Assembly (NCBI RefSeq): GCF_032854445.1
Contig: NW_027017966.1
Coordinates: 1 to 64,000, forward strand
DNA length: 64,000 nucleotides
Source: Liolophura sinensis
Taxonomy: Eukaryota; Mollusca; Polyplacophora; Chitonida; Chitonidae
Direction: 5' to 3'
Part shown: positions 27,501 to 40,471 of the stretch, piece by piece
Numbering within the stretch: position 1 is the first letter of the stretch
Layout: each line of letters starts with the position of its first letter
Program-made: the position numbers and the translations under genes
Notes under the pieces: model-generated
Database searches by the model: none
What the model was told of the DNA's origin: nothing
Seen by the model: only the letters and a program-made list of their open reading frames with translations

Positions 27501-30500
27501 AAATTGCAAATTTCCTTGGTTTCCATGGAGTAAGAGCCGTTGCTGGGCACGTGATCTTGACATCATTGATTATTCATTTGTGGCTACAGCCAAAAGTATT
27601 GGTCGGAGAGCAACGCGGTTTGCACCATTCGATTTCTCGTCACAAAATACGTCGGATTAGCATCTTACCAACAGCATTGGAACAGTTTTTCTACTTTTGG
27701 ATTTTTGCCAGGTCTTTTTGCGAATTGAAATCGGCTACATTAACTATGTACAATCGCGACTGGTCATTACTATATTCAACTTTTCATTATAAGTTATGTG
27801 CCCTTCGGTAGCCCAGACGACGTCAAATCTTTGGGCCAAGCCCATTTAACTCACCCAGCAAATGTCTTACTCCTAAATCGAAGACAAACTCAATGTCTTT
27901 ATCTACATGTAGAAAAACCACACCATTTGTATATAAAAAAAACAAAAGGTACTTGATACAATCCGCTGTAAAAAGTACAATTAAACACTGACCCACATCA
28001 ATAAGGTGCCAAAGGATGCGCAATTGGGCCAGGCATCTCCAGCTGTTGAAAAATTGCAAATTTCCTTGGTTTCCATGGAGTAAGAGCCGTTGCTGGGCAC
28101 GTGATCTTGACATCATTGATTATTCATTTGTGGCTACAGCCAAAAGAATTGGTCGGAGAGCAACGCGGTTTGCACCATTCGATTTCTCGTCACAAAATAC
28201 GTCGGATTAGCCTCTTACCAACAGCATTGGAACAGTTTTTCCACTTTTGGATTTTTGCCTGGTCTTTTTGCGAATTGAAATCGGCTACATTAACTATGTA
28301 CAATCGCGACTGGTCATTACTATATTCAACTTTTCATTATAAGTTATGTGCCCTTCGGTAGCCCAGACGACGTCAAATCTTTGGGCCAAGCCCATTTAAC
28401 TCACCCAACAAATGTCTTACTTCTAAGTCGAAGACAAACTCAATGTCTTTATCTACATGTAGAAAAACCACACCATTTGTATATAAAAAAAACAAAAGGT
28501 ACTTGATACAATCCGCTGTAAAAAGTACAATTGAACACTGACCCACATCAATAAGGTGCCAAAGGATGCGCAATTGGGCCAGGCATCTCCAGCTGTTGAA
28601 AAATTGCAAATTTCCTTGGTTTCCATGGAGTAAGAGCCGTTGCTGGGCACGTGATCTTGACATCATTGATTATTCATTTGTGGCTACAGCCAAAAGTATT
28701 GGTCGGAGAGCAACGCGGTTTACACCATTCGATTTCTCGTCACAAAATACGTCGGATTAGCCTCTTACCAACAGCATTGGAACAGTTTTTCCACTTTTGG
28801 ATTTTTGCCTGGTCATTTTGCTAATTGAAATCGGCTACATTAACTATGTACAATCGCGACTGGTCATTACTATATTCAACATTTCATTATAAGTTATGTG
28901 CCCTTCGGTAGCCCAGACGACGTCAAATCTTTGGGCCAAGCCCATTTAACTCACCCAGCAAATGTCTTACTCCTAAATCGAAGACAAACTCAATGTCTTT
29001 ATCTACATGTAGAAAAACCACACCATTTGTATATAAAAAAAACAAAAGGTACTTGATACAATCCGCTGTAAAAAGTACAATTGAACACTGACCCACATCA
29101 ATAAGGTGCCAAAGGATGCGCAATTGGGCCAGGCATCTCCAGCTGTTGAAAAATTGCAAATTTCCTTGGTTTCCATGGAGTAAGAGCCGTTGCTGGGCAC
29201 GTGATCTTGACATCATTGATTATTCACTTGTGGCTACAGCCAAAAGTATTGGTCGGAGAGCAACGCGGTTTGCACCATTCGATTTCTCGTCACAAAATAC
29301 GTCGGATTAGCCTCTTACCAACAGCATTGGAACAGTTTTTCCACTTTTGGATTTTTGCCTGGTCTTTTTGCTAATTGAAATCGGCTACATTAACTATGTA
29401 CAATCGCGACTGGTCATTACTATATTCAACATTTCATTATAAGTTATGTGCCCTTCGGTAGCCCAGACGACGTCAAATCTTTGGGCCAAGCCCATTTAAC
29501 TCACCCAGCAAATGTCTTCCTTCTAAGTCGAAGACAAACTCATTGTCTTTATCTACATGTAGAAAAAACCACACCATTTGTATATAAAAAAAACACAAGG
29601 TACTTGATACAACCCGCTGTAAAAAGTACAATTGAACACTGACCCACATCAATAAGGTGCCAAAGGATGCGCAATTGGGCCAGGCATCTCCAGCTGTTGA
29701 AAAATTGCAAATTTCCTTGGTTTCCATGGAGTAAGAGCCGTTGCTGGGCACGTGATCTTGACATCATTGATTATTCATTTGTGGCTACAGCCAAAAGTAT
29801 TGGTCGGAGAGCAACGCGGTTTGCACCATTCGATTTCTCGTCACAAAATACGTCGGATTAGCCTCTTACCAGCAGCATTGGAACAGTTTTTCCACTTTTG
29901 GATTTTTGCCAGGTCTTTTTGGTAATTGAAATCGGCTACATTAACTATGTACAATCGCGACTGGTCATTACTATATTCAACATTTCATTATAAGTTATGT
30001 GCCCTTCGGTAGCCCAGACGACGTCAAATCTTTGGGCCCAAGCCCATTTAACTCACCCAGCAAATGTCTTACTCCTAAATCGAAGACAAACTCAATGTCT
30101 TTATCTACATGTAGAAAAACCACACCATTTGTATATAAAAAAAACAAAAGGTACTTGATACAATCCGCTGTAAAAAGTACAATTGAACACTGACCCACAT
30201 CAATAAGGTGCCAAAGGATGCGCAATTGGGCCAGGCATCTCCAGCTGTTGAAAAATTGCAAATTTCCTTGGTTTCCATGGAGTAAGAGCCGTTGCTGGGC
30301 ACGTGATCTTGACATCATTGATTATTCATTTGTGGCTACAGCCAAAAGTATTGGTCGGAGAGCAACGCGGTTTGCACCATTCGATTTCTCGTCACAAAAT
30401 ACGTCGGATTAGCCTCTTACCAGCAGCATTGGAACAGTTTTTCCACTTTTGGATTTTTGCCTGGTCTTTTTGCTAATTTAAATCGGCTACATTAACTATG

Positions 30501-30570
30501 TACAATCGCGACTGGTCATTACTATATTCAACATTTCATTATAAGTTATGTGCCCTTCGGTAGCCCAGAC
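24519..30570. repeat. Zone A HOR, second copy with 11 monomers (6052 bp)
   Basis: The order a to l of the previous copy is repeated: a, CCAAGCTCATT (24537); c, CAATTAAACACTG (25780); d, GGACACGTG (26445); e, ATCTTGGCAT (27004); f, AACTCGCCCAAC (27299); g, AAAGAATTGG (28143); h, GGTTTACACC (28717); k, GTCTTCCTTC (29515); l, CTAAATCG (30076). One monomer is missing between i and k. The unit 28919-29468 is a fusion of the start of i and the end of j. The e monomer has a private loss of CACGTG (26998). Confidence 0.9.
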
Positions 30571-32770
30571 GACGTCAAATCTTTGGGCCAAGCTCATTTA
30601 ACTCACCCAACAAATGTCTTACTTCTAAGTCGAAGACAAACTCAATGTCTTTATCTACATGTAGAAAAACCACACCATTTGTATATAAAAAAAACAAAAG
30701 GTACTTGATACAATCCGCTGTAAAAAGTACAATTGAACACTGACCCACATCAATAAGGTGCCAAAGGATGCGCAATTGGGCCAGGCATCTCCAGCTGTTG
30801 AAAAATTGCAAATTTCCTTGGTTTCCATGGAGTAAGAGCCGTTGCTGGGCACGTGATCTTGACATCATTGATTATTCATTTGTGGCTACAGCCAAAAGTA
30901 TTGGTCGGAGAGCAACGCGGTTTGCACCATTCGATTTCTCGTCACAAAATACGTCGGATTAGCCTCTTACCAGCAGCATTGGAACAGTTTTTCTACTTTT
31001 GGATTTTTGCCAGGTCTTTTTGCGAATTGAAATCGGCTACATTAACTATGTACAATCGCGACTGGTCATTACTATATTCAACTTTTCATTATAAGTTATG
31101 TGCCCTTCGGTAGCCCAGACGACGTCAAATCTTTGGGCCAAGCCCATTTAACTCACCCAACAAATGTCTTACTTCTAAGTCGAAGACAAACTCAATGTCT
31201 TTATCTACATGTAGAAAAACCACACCATTTGTATATAAAAAAAACAAAAGGTACTTGATACAATCCGCTGTAAAAAGTACAATTGAACACTGACCCACAT
31301 CAATAAGGTGGCAAAGGATGCGCAATTGGGCCAGGCATCTCCAGCTGTTGAAAAATTGCAAATTTCCTTGGTTTCCATGGAGTAAGAGCCGTTGCTGGGC
31401 ACGTGATCTTGACATCATTGATTATTCATTTGTGGCTACAGCCAAAAGTATTGGTCGGAGAGCAACGCGGTTTGCACCATTCGATTTCTCGTCACAAAAT
31501 ACGTCGGATTAGCCTCTTACCAACAGCATTGGAACAGTTTTTCCACTTTTGGATTTTTGCCTGGTCATTTTGCTAATTGAAATCGGCTACATTAACTATG
31601 TACAATCGCGACTGGTCATTACTATATTCAACATTTCATTATAAGTTATGTGCCCTTCGGTAGCCCAGACGACGTCAAATCTTTGGGCCAAGCCCATTTA
31701 ACTCACCCAGCAAATGTCTTACTTCTAAGTCGAAGACAAACTCAATGTCTTTATCTACATGTAGAAAAACCACACCATTTGTATATAAAAAAAACAAAAG
31801 GTACTTGATACAATCCGCTGTAAAAAGTACAATTGAACACTGACCCACATCAATAAGGTGCCAAAGGATGCGCAATTGGGCCAGGCATCTCCAGCTGTTG
31901 AAAAATTGCAAATTTCCTTGGTTTCCATGGAGTAAGAGCCGTTGCTGGGCACGTGATCTTGACATCATTGATTATTCACTTGTGGCTACAGCCAAAAGTA
32001 TTGGTCGGAGAGCAACGCGGTTTGCACCATTCGATTTCTCGTCACAAAATACGTCGGATTAGCCTCTTACCAACAGCATTGGAACAGTTTTTCCACTTTT
32101 GGATTTTTGCCTGGTCATTTTGCTAATTGAAATCGGCTACATTAACTATGTACAATCGCGACTGGTCATTACTATATTCAACATTTCATTATAAGTTATG
32201 TGCCCTTCGGTAGCCCAGACGACGTCAAATCTTTGGGCCAAGCCCATTTAACTCACCCAGCAAATGTCTTCCTTCTAAGTCGAAGACAAACTCAATGTCT
32301 TTATCTACATGTAGAAAAACCACACCATTTGTATATAAAAAAAACACAAGGTACTTGATACAACCCGCTGTAAAAAGTACAATTGAACACTGACCCACAT
32401 CAATAAGGTGCCAAAGGATGCGCAATTGGGCCAGGCATCTCCAGCTGTTGAAAAATTGCAAATTTCCTTGGTTTCCATGGAGTAAGAGCCGTTGCTGGGC
32501 ACGTGATCTTGACATCATTGATTATTCATTTGTGGCTACAGCCAAAAGTATTGGTCGGAGAGCAACGCGGTTTGCACCATTCGATTTCTCGTCACAAAAT
32601 ACGTCGGATTAGGCTCTTGCCAGCAGCATTGGAACAGTTTTTCTACTTTTGGATTTTTGCCTGGTCTTTTTGCTAATTGAAATCGGCTACATTAACTATG
32701 TACAATCGCGACTGGTCATTACTATATTCAACTTTTCATTATAAGTTATGTGCCCTTCGGTAGCCCAGAC
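30571..32770. repeat. Zone A HOR, truncated third copy (a b c-like k-like)
   Basis: Four monomers start at 30571, 31121, 31671 and 32221. The first has the a mark CCAAGCTCATT (30590). The second is b with a private GTGGCAAAGG (31308). The third is c-like but has CAATTGAACAC. The fourth is k-like (GTCTTCCTTC near 32268, CAACCCGC) but ends with TAGGCTCTTGCC (32611), a mark otherwise seen at the k positions of zone B (38111, 40311). This stretch is the transition from zone A to zone B. Confidence 0.75.
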
Positions 32771-34971
32771 GACGTCAAATCTTTGGGCCAAGCCCATTTA
32801 ACTCACCCAACAAATGTCTTACTTCTAAGTCGAAGACAAACTCAATGTCTTTATCTACATGTAGAAAAACCACACCATTTGTATATAAAAAAAAACAAAA
32901 GGTACTTGATACAATCCGCTGTAAAAAGTACAATTGAACACTGACCCACATCAATAAGGTGCCAAAGGATGCGCAATTGGGCCAGGCATCTCCAGCTGTT
33001 CAAAAATTGCAAATTTCCTTGGTTTCCATGGAGTAAGAGCCGTTGCTGGGCACGTGATCTTGACATCATTGATTATTCATTTGTGGCTACAGCCAAAAGT
33101 ATTGGTCGGAGAGCAACGCGGTTTGCACCATTCGATTTCTCGTCACAAAATACGTCGGATTAGCCTCTTACCAACAGCATTGGAACAGTTTTTCCACTTT
33201 TGGATTTTTGCCTGGTCATTTTGCTAATTGAAATCGGCTACATTAACTATGTACAATCGCGACTGGTCATTACTATATTCAACATTTCATTATAAGTTAT
33301 GTGCCCTTCGGTAGCCCAGACGACGTCAAATCTTTGGGCCAAGCCCATTTAACTCACCCAGCAAATGTCCTACTCCTAAGTCGAAGACAAACTCAATGTC
33401 TTTATCTACATGTAGAAAAACCACACCATTTGTATATAAAAAAAACAAAAGGTACTTGATACAATCCGCTGTAAAAAGTACAATTGAACACTGACCCACA
33501 TCAATAAGGTGCCAAAGGATGCGCAATTGGGCCAGGCATCTCCAGCTGTTGAAAAATTGCAAATTTCCTTGGTTTCCATGGAGTAAGAGCCGTTGCTGGG
33601 CACGTGATCTTGACATCATTGATTATTCATTTGTGGCTACAGCCAAAAGTATTGGTCGGAGAGCAACGCGGTTTGCACCATTCGATTTCTCGTCACAAAA
33701 TACGTCGGATTAGCCTCTTACCAGCAGCATTGGAACAGTTTTTCCACTTTTGAATTTTTGCCTGGTCTTTTTGCTAATTGAAATCGGCTACATTAACTAT
33801 GTACAATCGCGACTGGTCATTACTATATTCAACTTTTCATTATAAGTTATGTGCCCTTCGGTAGCCCAGACGACGTCAAATCTTTGGGCCAAGCCCATTT
33901 AACTCGCCCAACAAATGTCTTATTTCTAAGTCGAAGACAAACTCAATGTCTTTATCTACATGTAGAAAAACCACACCATTTGTATATAAAAAAAACACAA
34001 GGTACTTGATACAATCCGCTGTAAAAAGTACAATTGAACACTGACCCACATCAATAAGGTGCCAAAGGATGCGCAATTGGGCCAGGCATCTCCAGCTGTT
34101 GAAAAATTGCAAATTTCCTTGGTTTCCATGGAGTAAGAGCCGTTGCTGGGCACGTGATCTTGACATCATTGATTATTCATTTGTGGCTACAGCCAAAAGT
34201 ATTGGTCGGAGAGCAACGCGGTTTGCACCATTCGATTTCTCGTCACAAAATACGTCGGATTAGCATCTTACCAACAGCATTGGAACAGTTTTTCTACTTT
34301 TGGATTTTTGCCTGGTCTTTTTGCGAATTGAAATCGGCTACATTAACTATGTACAATCGCGACTGGTCATTACTATATTCAACTTTTCATTATAAGTTAT
34401 GTGCCCTTCGGTAGCCCAGACGACGTCAAATCTTTGGGCCAAGCCCATTTAACTCACCCAGCAAATGTCTTACTCCTAAATCGAAGACAAACTCAATGTC
34501 TTTATCTACATGTAGAAAAACCACACCATTTGTATATAAAAAAAACAAAAGGTACTTGATACAATCCGCTGTAAAAAGTACAATTGAACACTGACCCACA
34601 TCAATAAGGTGACAAAGGATGCGCAGATGGGCCAGGCATCTCCAGCTGTTGAAAAATTGCAAATTTCCTTGGTTTCCATGGAGTAAGAGCCGTTGCTGGG
34701 CACGTGATCTTGACATCATTGATTATTCATTTGTGGCTACAGCCAAAAGTATTGGTCGGAGAGCAACGCGGTTTACACCATTCGATTTCTCGTCACAAAA
34801 TACGTCGGATTAGCCTCTTACCAACAGCATTGGAACAGTTTTTCCACTTTTGGATTTTTGCCTGGTCTTTTTGCGAATTGAAATCGGCTACATTAACTAT
34901 GTACAATCGCGACTGGTCATTACTATATTCAACTTTTCATTATAAGTTATGTGCCCTTCGGTAGCCCAGAC
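32771..34971. repeat. Zone B HOR copy 1: p q r s (4 monomers)
   Basis: Monomers start at 32771, 33322, 33872 and 34422. Marks are: p, CTGTTCAAAAATTG (32996); q, GTCCTACTCC (33367) and TTTTGAATTTTT (33749); r, AACTCGCCC (33901) with GTCTTATTTC (33918); s, GTGACAAAGG (34609) with GGTTTACACC (34772). The s unit also has a private GCGCAGATGGG (34621). It is followed directly by another p-type monomer, so the h and k positions of copy 2 are absent here. Confidence 0.85.
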
Positions 34972-37900
34972 GACGTCAAATCTTTGGGCCAAGCCCATTT
35001 AACTCACCCAACAAATGTCTTACTTCTAAGTCGAAGACAAACTCAATGTCTTTATCTACATGTAGAAAAACCACACCATTTGTATATAAAAAAAACAAAA
35101 GGTACTTGATACAATCCGCTGTAAAAAGTACAATTGAACACTGACCCACATCAATAAGGTGCCAAAGGATGCGCAATTGGGCCAGGCATCTCCAGCTGTT
35201 CAAAAATTGCAAATTTCCTTGGTTTCCATGGAGTAAGAGCCGTTGCTGGGCACGTGATCTTGACATCATTGATTATTCATTTGTGGCTACAGCCAAAAGT
35301 ATTGGTCGGAGAGCAACGCGGTTTGCACCATTCGATTTCTCGTCACAAAATACGTCGGATTAGCCTCTTACCAACAGCATTGGAACAGTTTTTCCACTTT
35401 TGGATTTTTGCCTGGTCATTTTGCTAATTGAAATCGGCTACATTAACTATGTACAATCGCGACTGGTCATTACTATATTCAACATTTCATTATAAGTTAT
35501 GTGCCCTTCGGTAGCCCAGACGACGTCAAATCTTTGGGCCAAGCCCATTTAACTCACCCAGCAAATGTCCTACTCCTAAGTCGAAGACAAACTCAATGTC
35601 TTTATCTACATGTAGAAAAACCACACCATTTGTATATAAAAAAAACAAAAGGTACTTGATACAATCCGCTGTAAAAAGTACAATTGAACACTGACCCACA
35701 TCAATAAGGTGCCAAAGGATGCGCAATTGGGCCAGGCATCTCCAGCTGTTGAAAAATTGCAAATTTCCTTGGTTTCCATGGAGTAAGAGCCGTTGCTGGG
35801 CACGTGATCTTGACATCATTGATTATTCATTTGTGGCTACAGCCAAAAGTATTGGTCGGAGAGCAACGCGGTTTGCACCATTCGATTTCTCGTCACAAAA
35901 TACGTCGGATTAGCCTCTTACCAGCAGCATTGGAACAGTTTTTCCACTTTTGAATTTTTGCCTGGTCTTTTTGCTAATTGAAATCGGCTACATTAACTAT
36001 GTACAATCGCGACTGGTCATTACTATATTCAACTTTTCATTATAAGTTATGTGCCCTTCGGTAGCCCAGACGACGTCAAATCTTTGGGCCAAGCCCATTT
36101 AACTCGCCCAACAAATGTCTTATTTCTAAGTCGAAGACAAACTCAATGTCTTTATCTACATGTAGAAAAACCACACCATTTGTATATAAAAAAAACACAA
36201 GGTACTTGATACAATCCGCTGTAAAAAGTACAATTGAACACTGACCCACATCAATAAGGTGCCAAAGGATGCGCAATTGGGCCAGGCATCTCCAGCTGTT
36301 GAAAAATTGCAAATTTCCTTGGTTTCCATGGAGTAAGAGCCGTTGCTGGGCACGTGATCTTGACATCATTGATTATTCATTTGTGGCTACAGCCAAAAGT
36401 ATTGGTCGGAGAGCAACGCGGTTTGCACCATTCGATTTCTCGTCACAAAATACGTCGGATTAGCATCTTACCAACAGCATTGGAACAGTTTTTCTACTTT
36501 TGGATTTTTGCCTGGTCTTTTTGCGAATTGAAATCGGCTACATTAACTATGTACAATCGCGACTGGTCATTACTATATTCAACTTTTCATTATAAGTTAT
36601 GTGCCCTTCGGTAGCCCAGACGACGTCAAATCTTTGGGCCAAGCCCATTTAACTCACCCAGCAAATGTCTTACTCCTAAATCGAAGACAAACTCAATGTC
36701 TTTATCTACATGTAGAAAAACCACACCATTTGTATATAAAAAAAACAAAAGGTACTTGATACAATCCGCTGTAAAAAGTACAATTGAACACTGACCCACA
36801 TCAATAAGGTGACAAAGGATGCGCAATTGGGCCAGGCATCTCCAGCTGTTGAAAAATTGCAAATTTCCTTGGTTTCCATGGAGTAAGAGCCGTTGCTGGG
36901 CACGTGATCTTGACATCATTGATTATTCATTTGTGGCTACAGCCAAAAGTATTGGTCGGAGAGCAACGCGGTTTACACCATTCGATTTCTCGTCACAAAA
37001 TACGTCGGATTAGCCTCTTACCAACAGCATTGGAACAGTTTTTCCACTTTTGGATTTTTGCCTGGTCTTTTTGCGAATTGAAATCGGCTACATTAACTAT
37101 GTACAATCGCGACTGGTCATTACTATATTCAACTTTTCATTATAAGTTATGTGCCCTTCGGTAGCCCAGACGACGTCAAATCTTTGGGCCAAGCCCATTT
37201 AACTCACCCAACAAATGTCTTACTTCTAAGTCGAAGACAAACTCAATGTCTTTATCTACATGTAGAAAAACCACACCATTTGTATATAAAAAAAACAAAA
37301 GGTACTTGATACAATCCGCTGTAAAAAGTACAATTGAACACTGACCCACATCAATAAGGTGCCAAAGGATGCGCAATTGGGCCAGGCATCTCCAGCTGTT
37401 GAAAAATTGCAAATTTCCTTGGTTTCCATGGAGTAAGAGCCGTTGCTGGGCACGTGATCTTGACATCATTGATTATTCATTTGTGGCTACAGCCAAAAGT
37501 ATTGGTCGGAGAGCAACGCGGTTTGCACCATTCGATTTCTCGTCACAAAATACGTCGGATTAGCCTCTTACCAACAGCATTGGAACAGTTTTTCCACTTT
37601 TGGATTTTTGCCTGGTCATTTTGCTAATTGAAATCGGCTACATTAACTATGTACAATCGCGACTGGTCATTACTATATTCAACATTTCATTATAAGTTAT
37701 GTGCCCTTCGGTAGCCCAGACGACGTCAAATCTTTGGGCCAAGCCCATTTAACTCACCCAGCAAATGTCTTCCTTCTAAGTCGAAGACAAACTCAATGTC
37801 TTTATCTACATGTAGAAAAACCACACCATTTGTATATAAAAAAAACACAAGGTACTTGATACAACCCGCTGTAAAAAGTACAATTGAACACTGACCCACA

Positions 37901-38271
37901 TCAATAAGGTGCCAAAGGATGCGCAATTGGGCCAGGCATCTCCAGCTGTTGAAAAATTGCAAATTTCCTTGGTTTCCATGGAGTAAGAGCCGTTGCTGGG
38001 CACGTGATCTTGACATCATTGATTATTTATTTGTGGCTACAGCCAAAAGTATTGGTCGGAGAGCAACGCGGTTTGCACCATTCGATTTCTCGTCACAAAA
38101 TACGTCGGATTAGGCTCTTGCCAGCAGCATTGGAACAGTTTTTCTACTTTTGGATTTTTGCCTGGTCTTTTTGCTAATTGAAATCGGCTACATTAACTAT
38201 GTACAATCGCGACTGGTCATTACTATATTCAACTTTTCATTATAAGTTATGTGCCCTTCGGTAGCCCAGAC
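34972..38271. repeat. Zone B HOR copy 2: p q r s h k (6 monomers, 3300 bp)
   Basis: This is the longest zone B period seen. The p, q, r and s marks recur at 35199, 35567/35949, 36118 and 36809. An h-like monomer follows (37172-37721, CTGTTGAAAA and CATTTTGCT) and then a k-like monomer (37722-38271; GTCTTCCTTC near 37769, CAACCCGC, TAGGCTCTTGCC at 38111). Position r shares the rare AACTCGCCC mark with zone A position f, s has features of g and h, and k matches zone A k. Zone B therefore looks like a shortened descendant of zone A (inference). Confidence 0.85.
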
Positions 38272-40471
38272 GACGTCAAATCTTTGGGCCAAGCCCATTT
38301 AACTCACCCAACAAATGTCTTACTTCTAAGTCGAAGACAAACTCAATGTCTTTATCTACATGTAGAAAAACCACACCATTTGTATATAAAAAAAACAAAA
38401 GGTACTTGATACAATCCGCTGTAAAAAGTACAATTGAACACTGACCCACATCAATAAGGTGCCAAAGGATGCGCAATTGGGCCAGGCATCTCCAGCTGTT
38501 CAAAAATTGCAAATTTCCTTGGTTTCCATGGAGTAAGAGCCGTTGCTGGGCACGTGATCTTGACATCATTGATTATTCATTTGTGGCTACAGCCAAAAGT
38601 ATTGGTCGGAGAGCAACGCGGTTTGCACCATTCGATTTCTCGTCACAAAATACGTCGGATTAGCCTCTTACCAACAGCATTGGAACAGTTTTTCCACTTT
38701 TGGATTTTTGCCTGGTCATTTTGCTAATTGAAATCGGCTACATTAACTATGTACAATCGCGACTGGTCATTACTATATTCAACATTTCATTATAAGTTAT
38801 GTGCCCTTCGGTAGCCCAGACGACGTCAAATCTTTGGGCCAAGCCCATTTAACTCACCCAGCAAATGTCCTACTCCTAAGTCGAAGACAAACTCAATGTC
38901 TTTATCTACATGTAGAAAAACCACACCATTTGTATATAAAAAAAACAAAAGGTACTTGATACAATCCGCTGTAAAAAGTACAATTGAACACTGACCCACA
39001 TCAATAAGGTGCCAAAGGATGCGCAATTGGGCCAGGCATCTCCAGCTGTTGAAAAATTGCAAATTTCCTTGGTTTCCATGGAGTAAGAGCCGTTGCTGGG
39101 CACGTGATCTTGACATCATTGATTATTCATTTGTGGCTACAGCCAAAAGTATTGGTCGGAGAGCAACGCGGTTTGCACCATTCGATTTCTCGTCACAAAA
39201 TACGTCGGATTAGCCTCTTACCAGCAGCATTGGAACAGTTTTTCCACTTTTGAATTTTTGCCTGGTCTTTTTGCTAATTGAAATCGGCTACATTAACTAT
39301 GTACAATCGCGACTGGTCATTACTATATTCAACTTTTCATTATAAGTTATGTGCCCTTCGGTAGCCCAGACGACGTCAAATCTTTGGGCCAAGCCCATTT
39401 AACTCGCCCAACAAATGTCTTATTTCTAAGTCGAAGACAAACTCAATGTCTTTATCTACATGTAGAAAAACCACACCATTTGTATATAAAAAAAACACAA
39501 GGTACTTGATACAATCCGCTGTAAAAAGTACAATTGAACACTGACCCACATCAATAAGGTGCCAAAGGATGCGCAATTGGGCCAGGCATCTCCAGCTGTT
39601 GAAAAATTGCAAATTTCCTTGGTTTCCATGGAGTAAGAGCCGTTGCTGGGCACGTGATCTTGACATCATTGATTATTCATTTGTGGCTACAGCCAAAAGT
39701 ATTGGTCGGAGAGCAACGCGGTTTGCACCATTCGATTTCTCGTCACAAAATACGTCGGATTAGCATCTTACCAACAGCATTGGAACAGTTTTTCTACTTT
39801 TGGATTTTTGCCTGGTCTTTTTGCGAATTGAAATCGGCTACATTAACTATGTACAATCGCGACTGGTCATTACTATATTCAACTTTTCATTATAAGTTAT
39901 GTGCCCTTCGGTAGCCCAGACGACGTCAAATCTTTGGGCCAAGCCCATTTAACTCACCCAGCAAATGTCTTACTCCTAAATCGAAGACAAACTCAATGTC
40001 TTTATCTACATGTAGAAAAACCACACCATTTGTATATAAAAAAAACACAAGGTACTTGATACAACCCGCTGTAAAAAGTACAATTGAACACTGACCCACA
40101 TCAATAAGGTGCCAAAGGATGCGCAATTGGGCCAGGCATCTCCAGCTGTTGAAAAATTGCAAATTTCCTTGGTTTCCATGGAGTAAGAGCCGTTGCTGGG
40201 CACGTGATCTTGACATCATTGATTATTCATTTGTGGCTACAGCCAAAAGTATTGGTCGGAGAGCAACGCGGTTTGCACCATTCGATTTCTCGTCACAAAA
40301 TACGTCGGATTAGGCTCTTGCCAGCAGCATTGGAACAGTTTTTCTACTTTTGGATTTTTGCCTGGTCTTTTTGCTAATTGAAATCGGCTACATTAACTAT
40401 GTACAATCGCGACTGGTCATTACTATATTCAACTTTTCATTATAAGTTATGTGCCCTTCGGTAGCCCAGAC
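38272..40471. repeat. Zone B HOR copy 3: p q r plus s/k chimera (4 monomers)
   Basis: Marks for p (38499), q (38867, 39249) and r (39418) are followed by a unit at 39922-40471. That unit begins as s (CTAAATCG at about 39977) and continues as k (AACACAAGG at about 40044, CAACCCGC at about 40064, TAGGCTCTTGCC at 40311). Two monomers are missing relative to copy 2, which is what a single exchange between s and k would remove. Confidence 0.9.
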
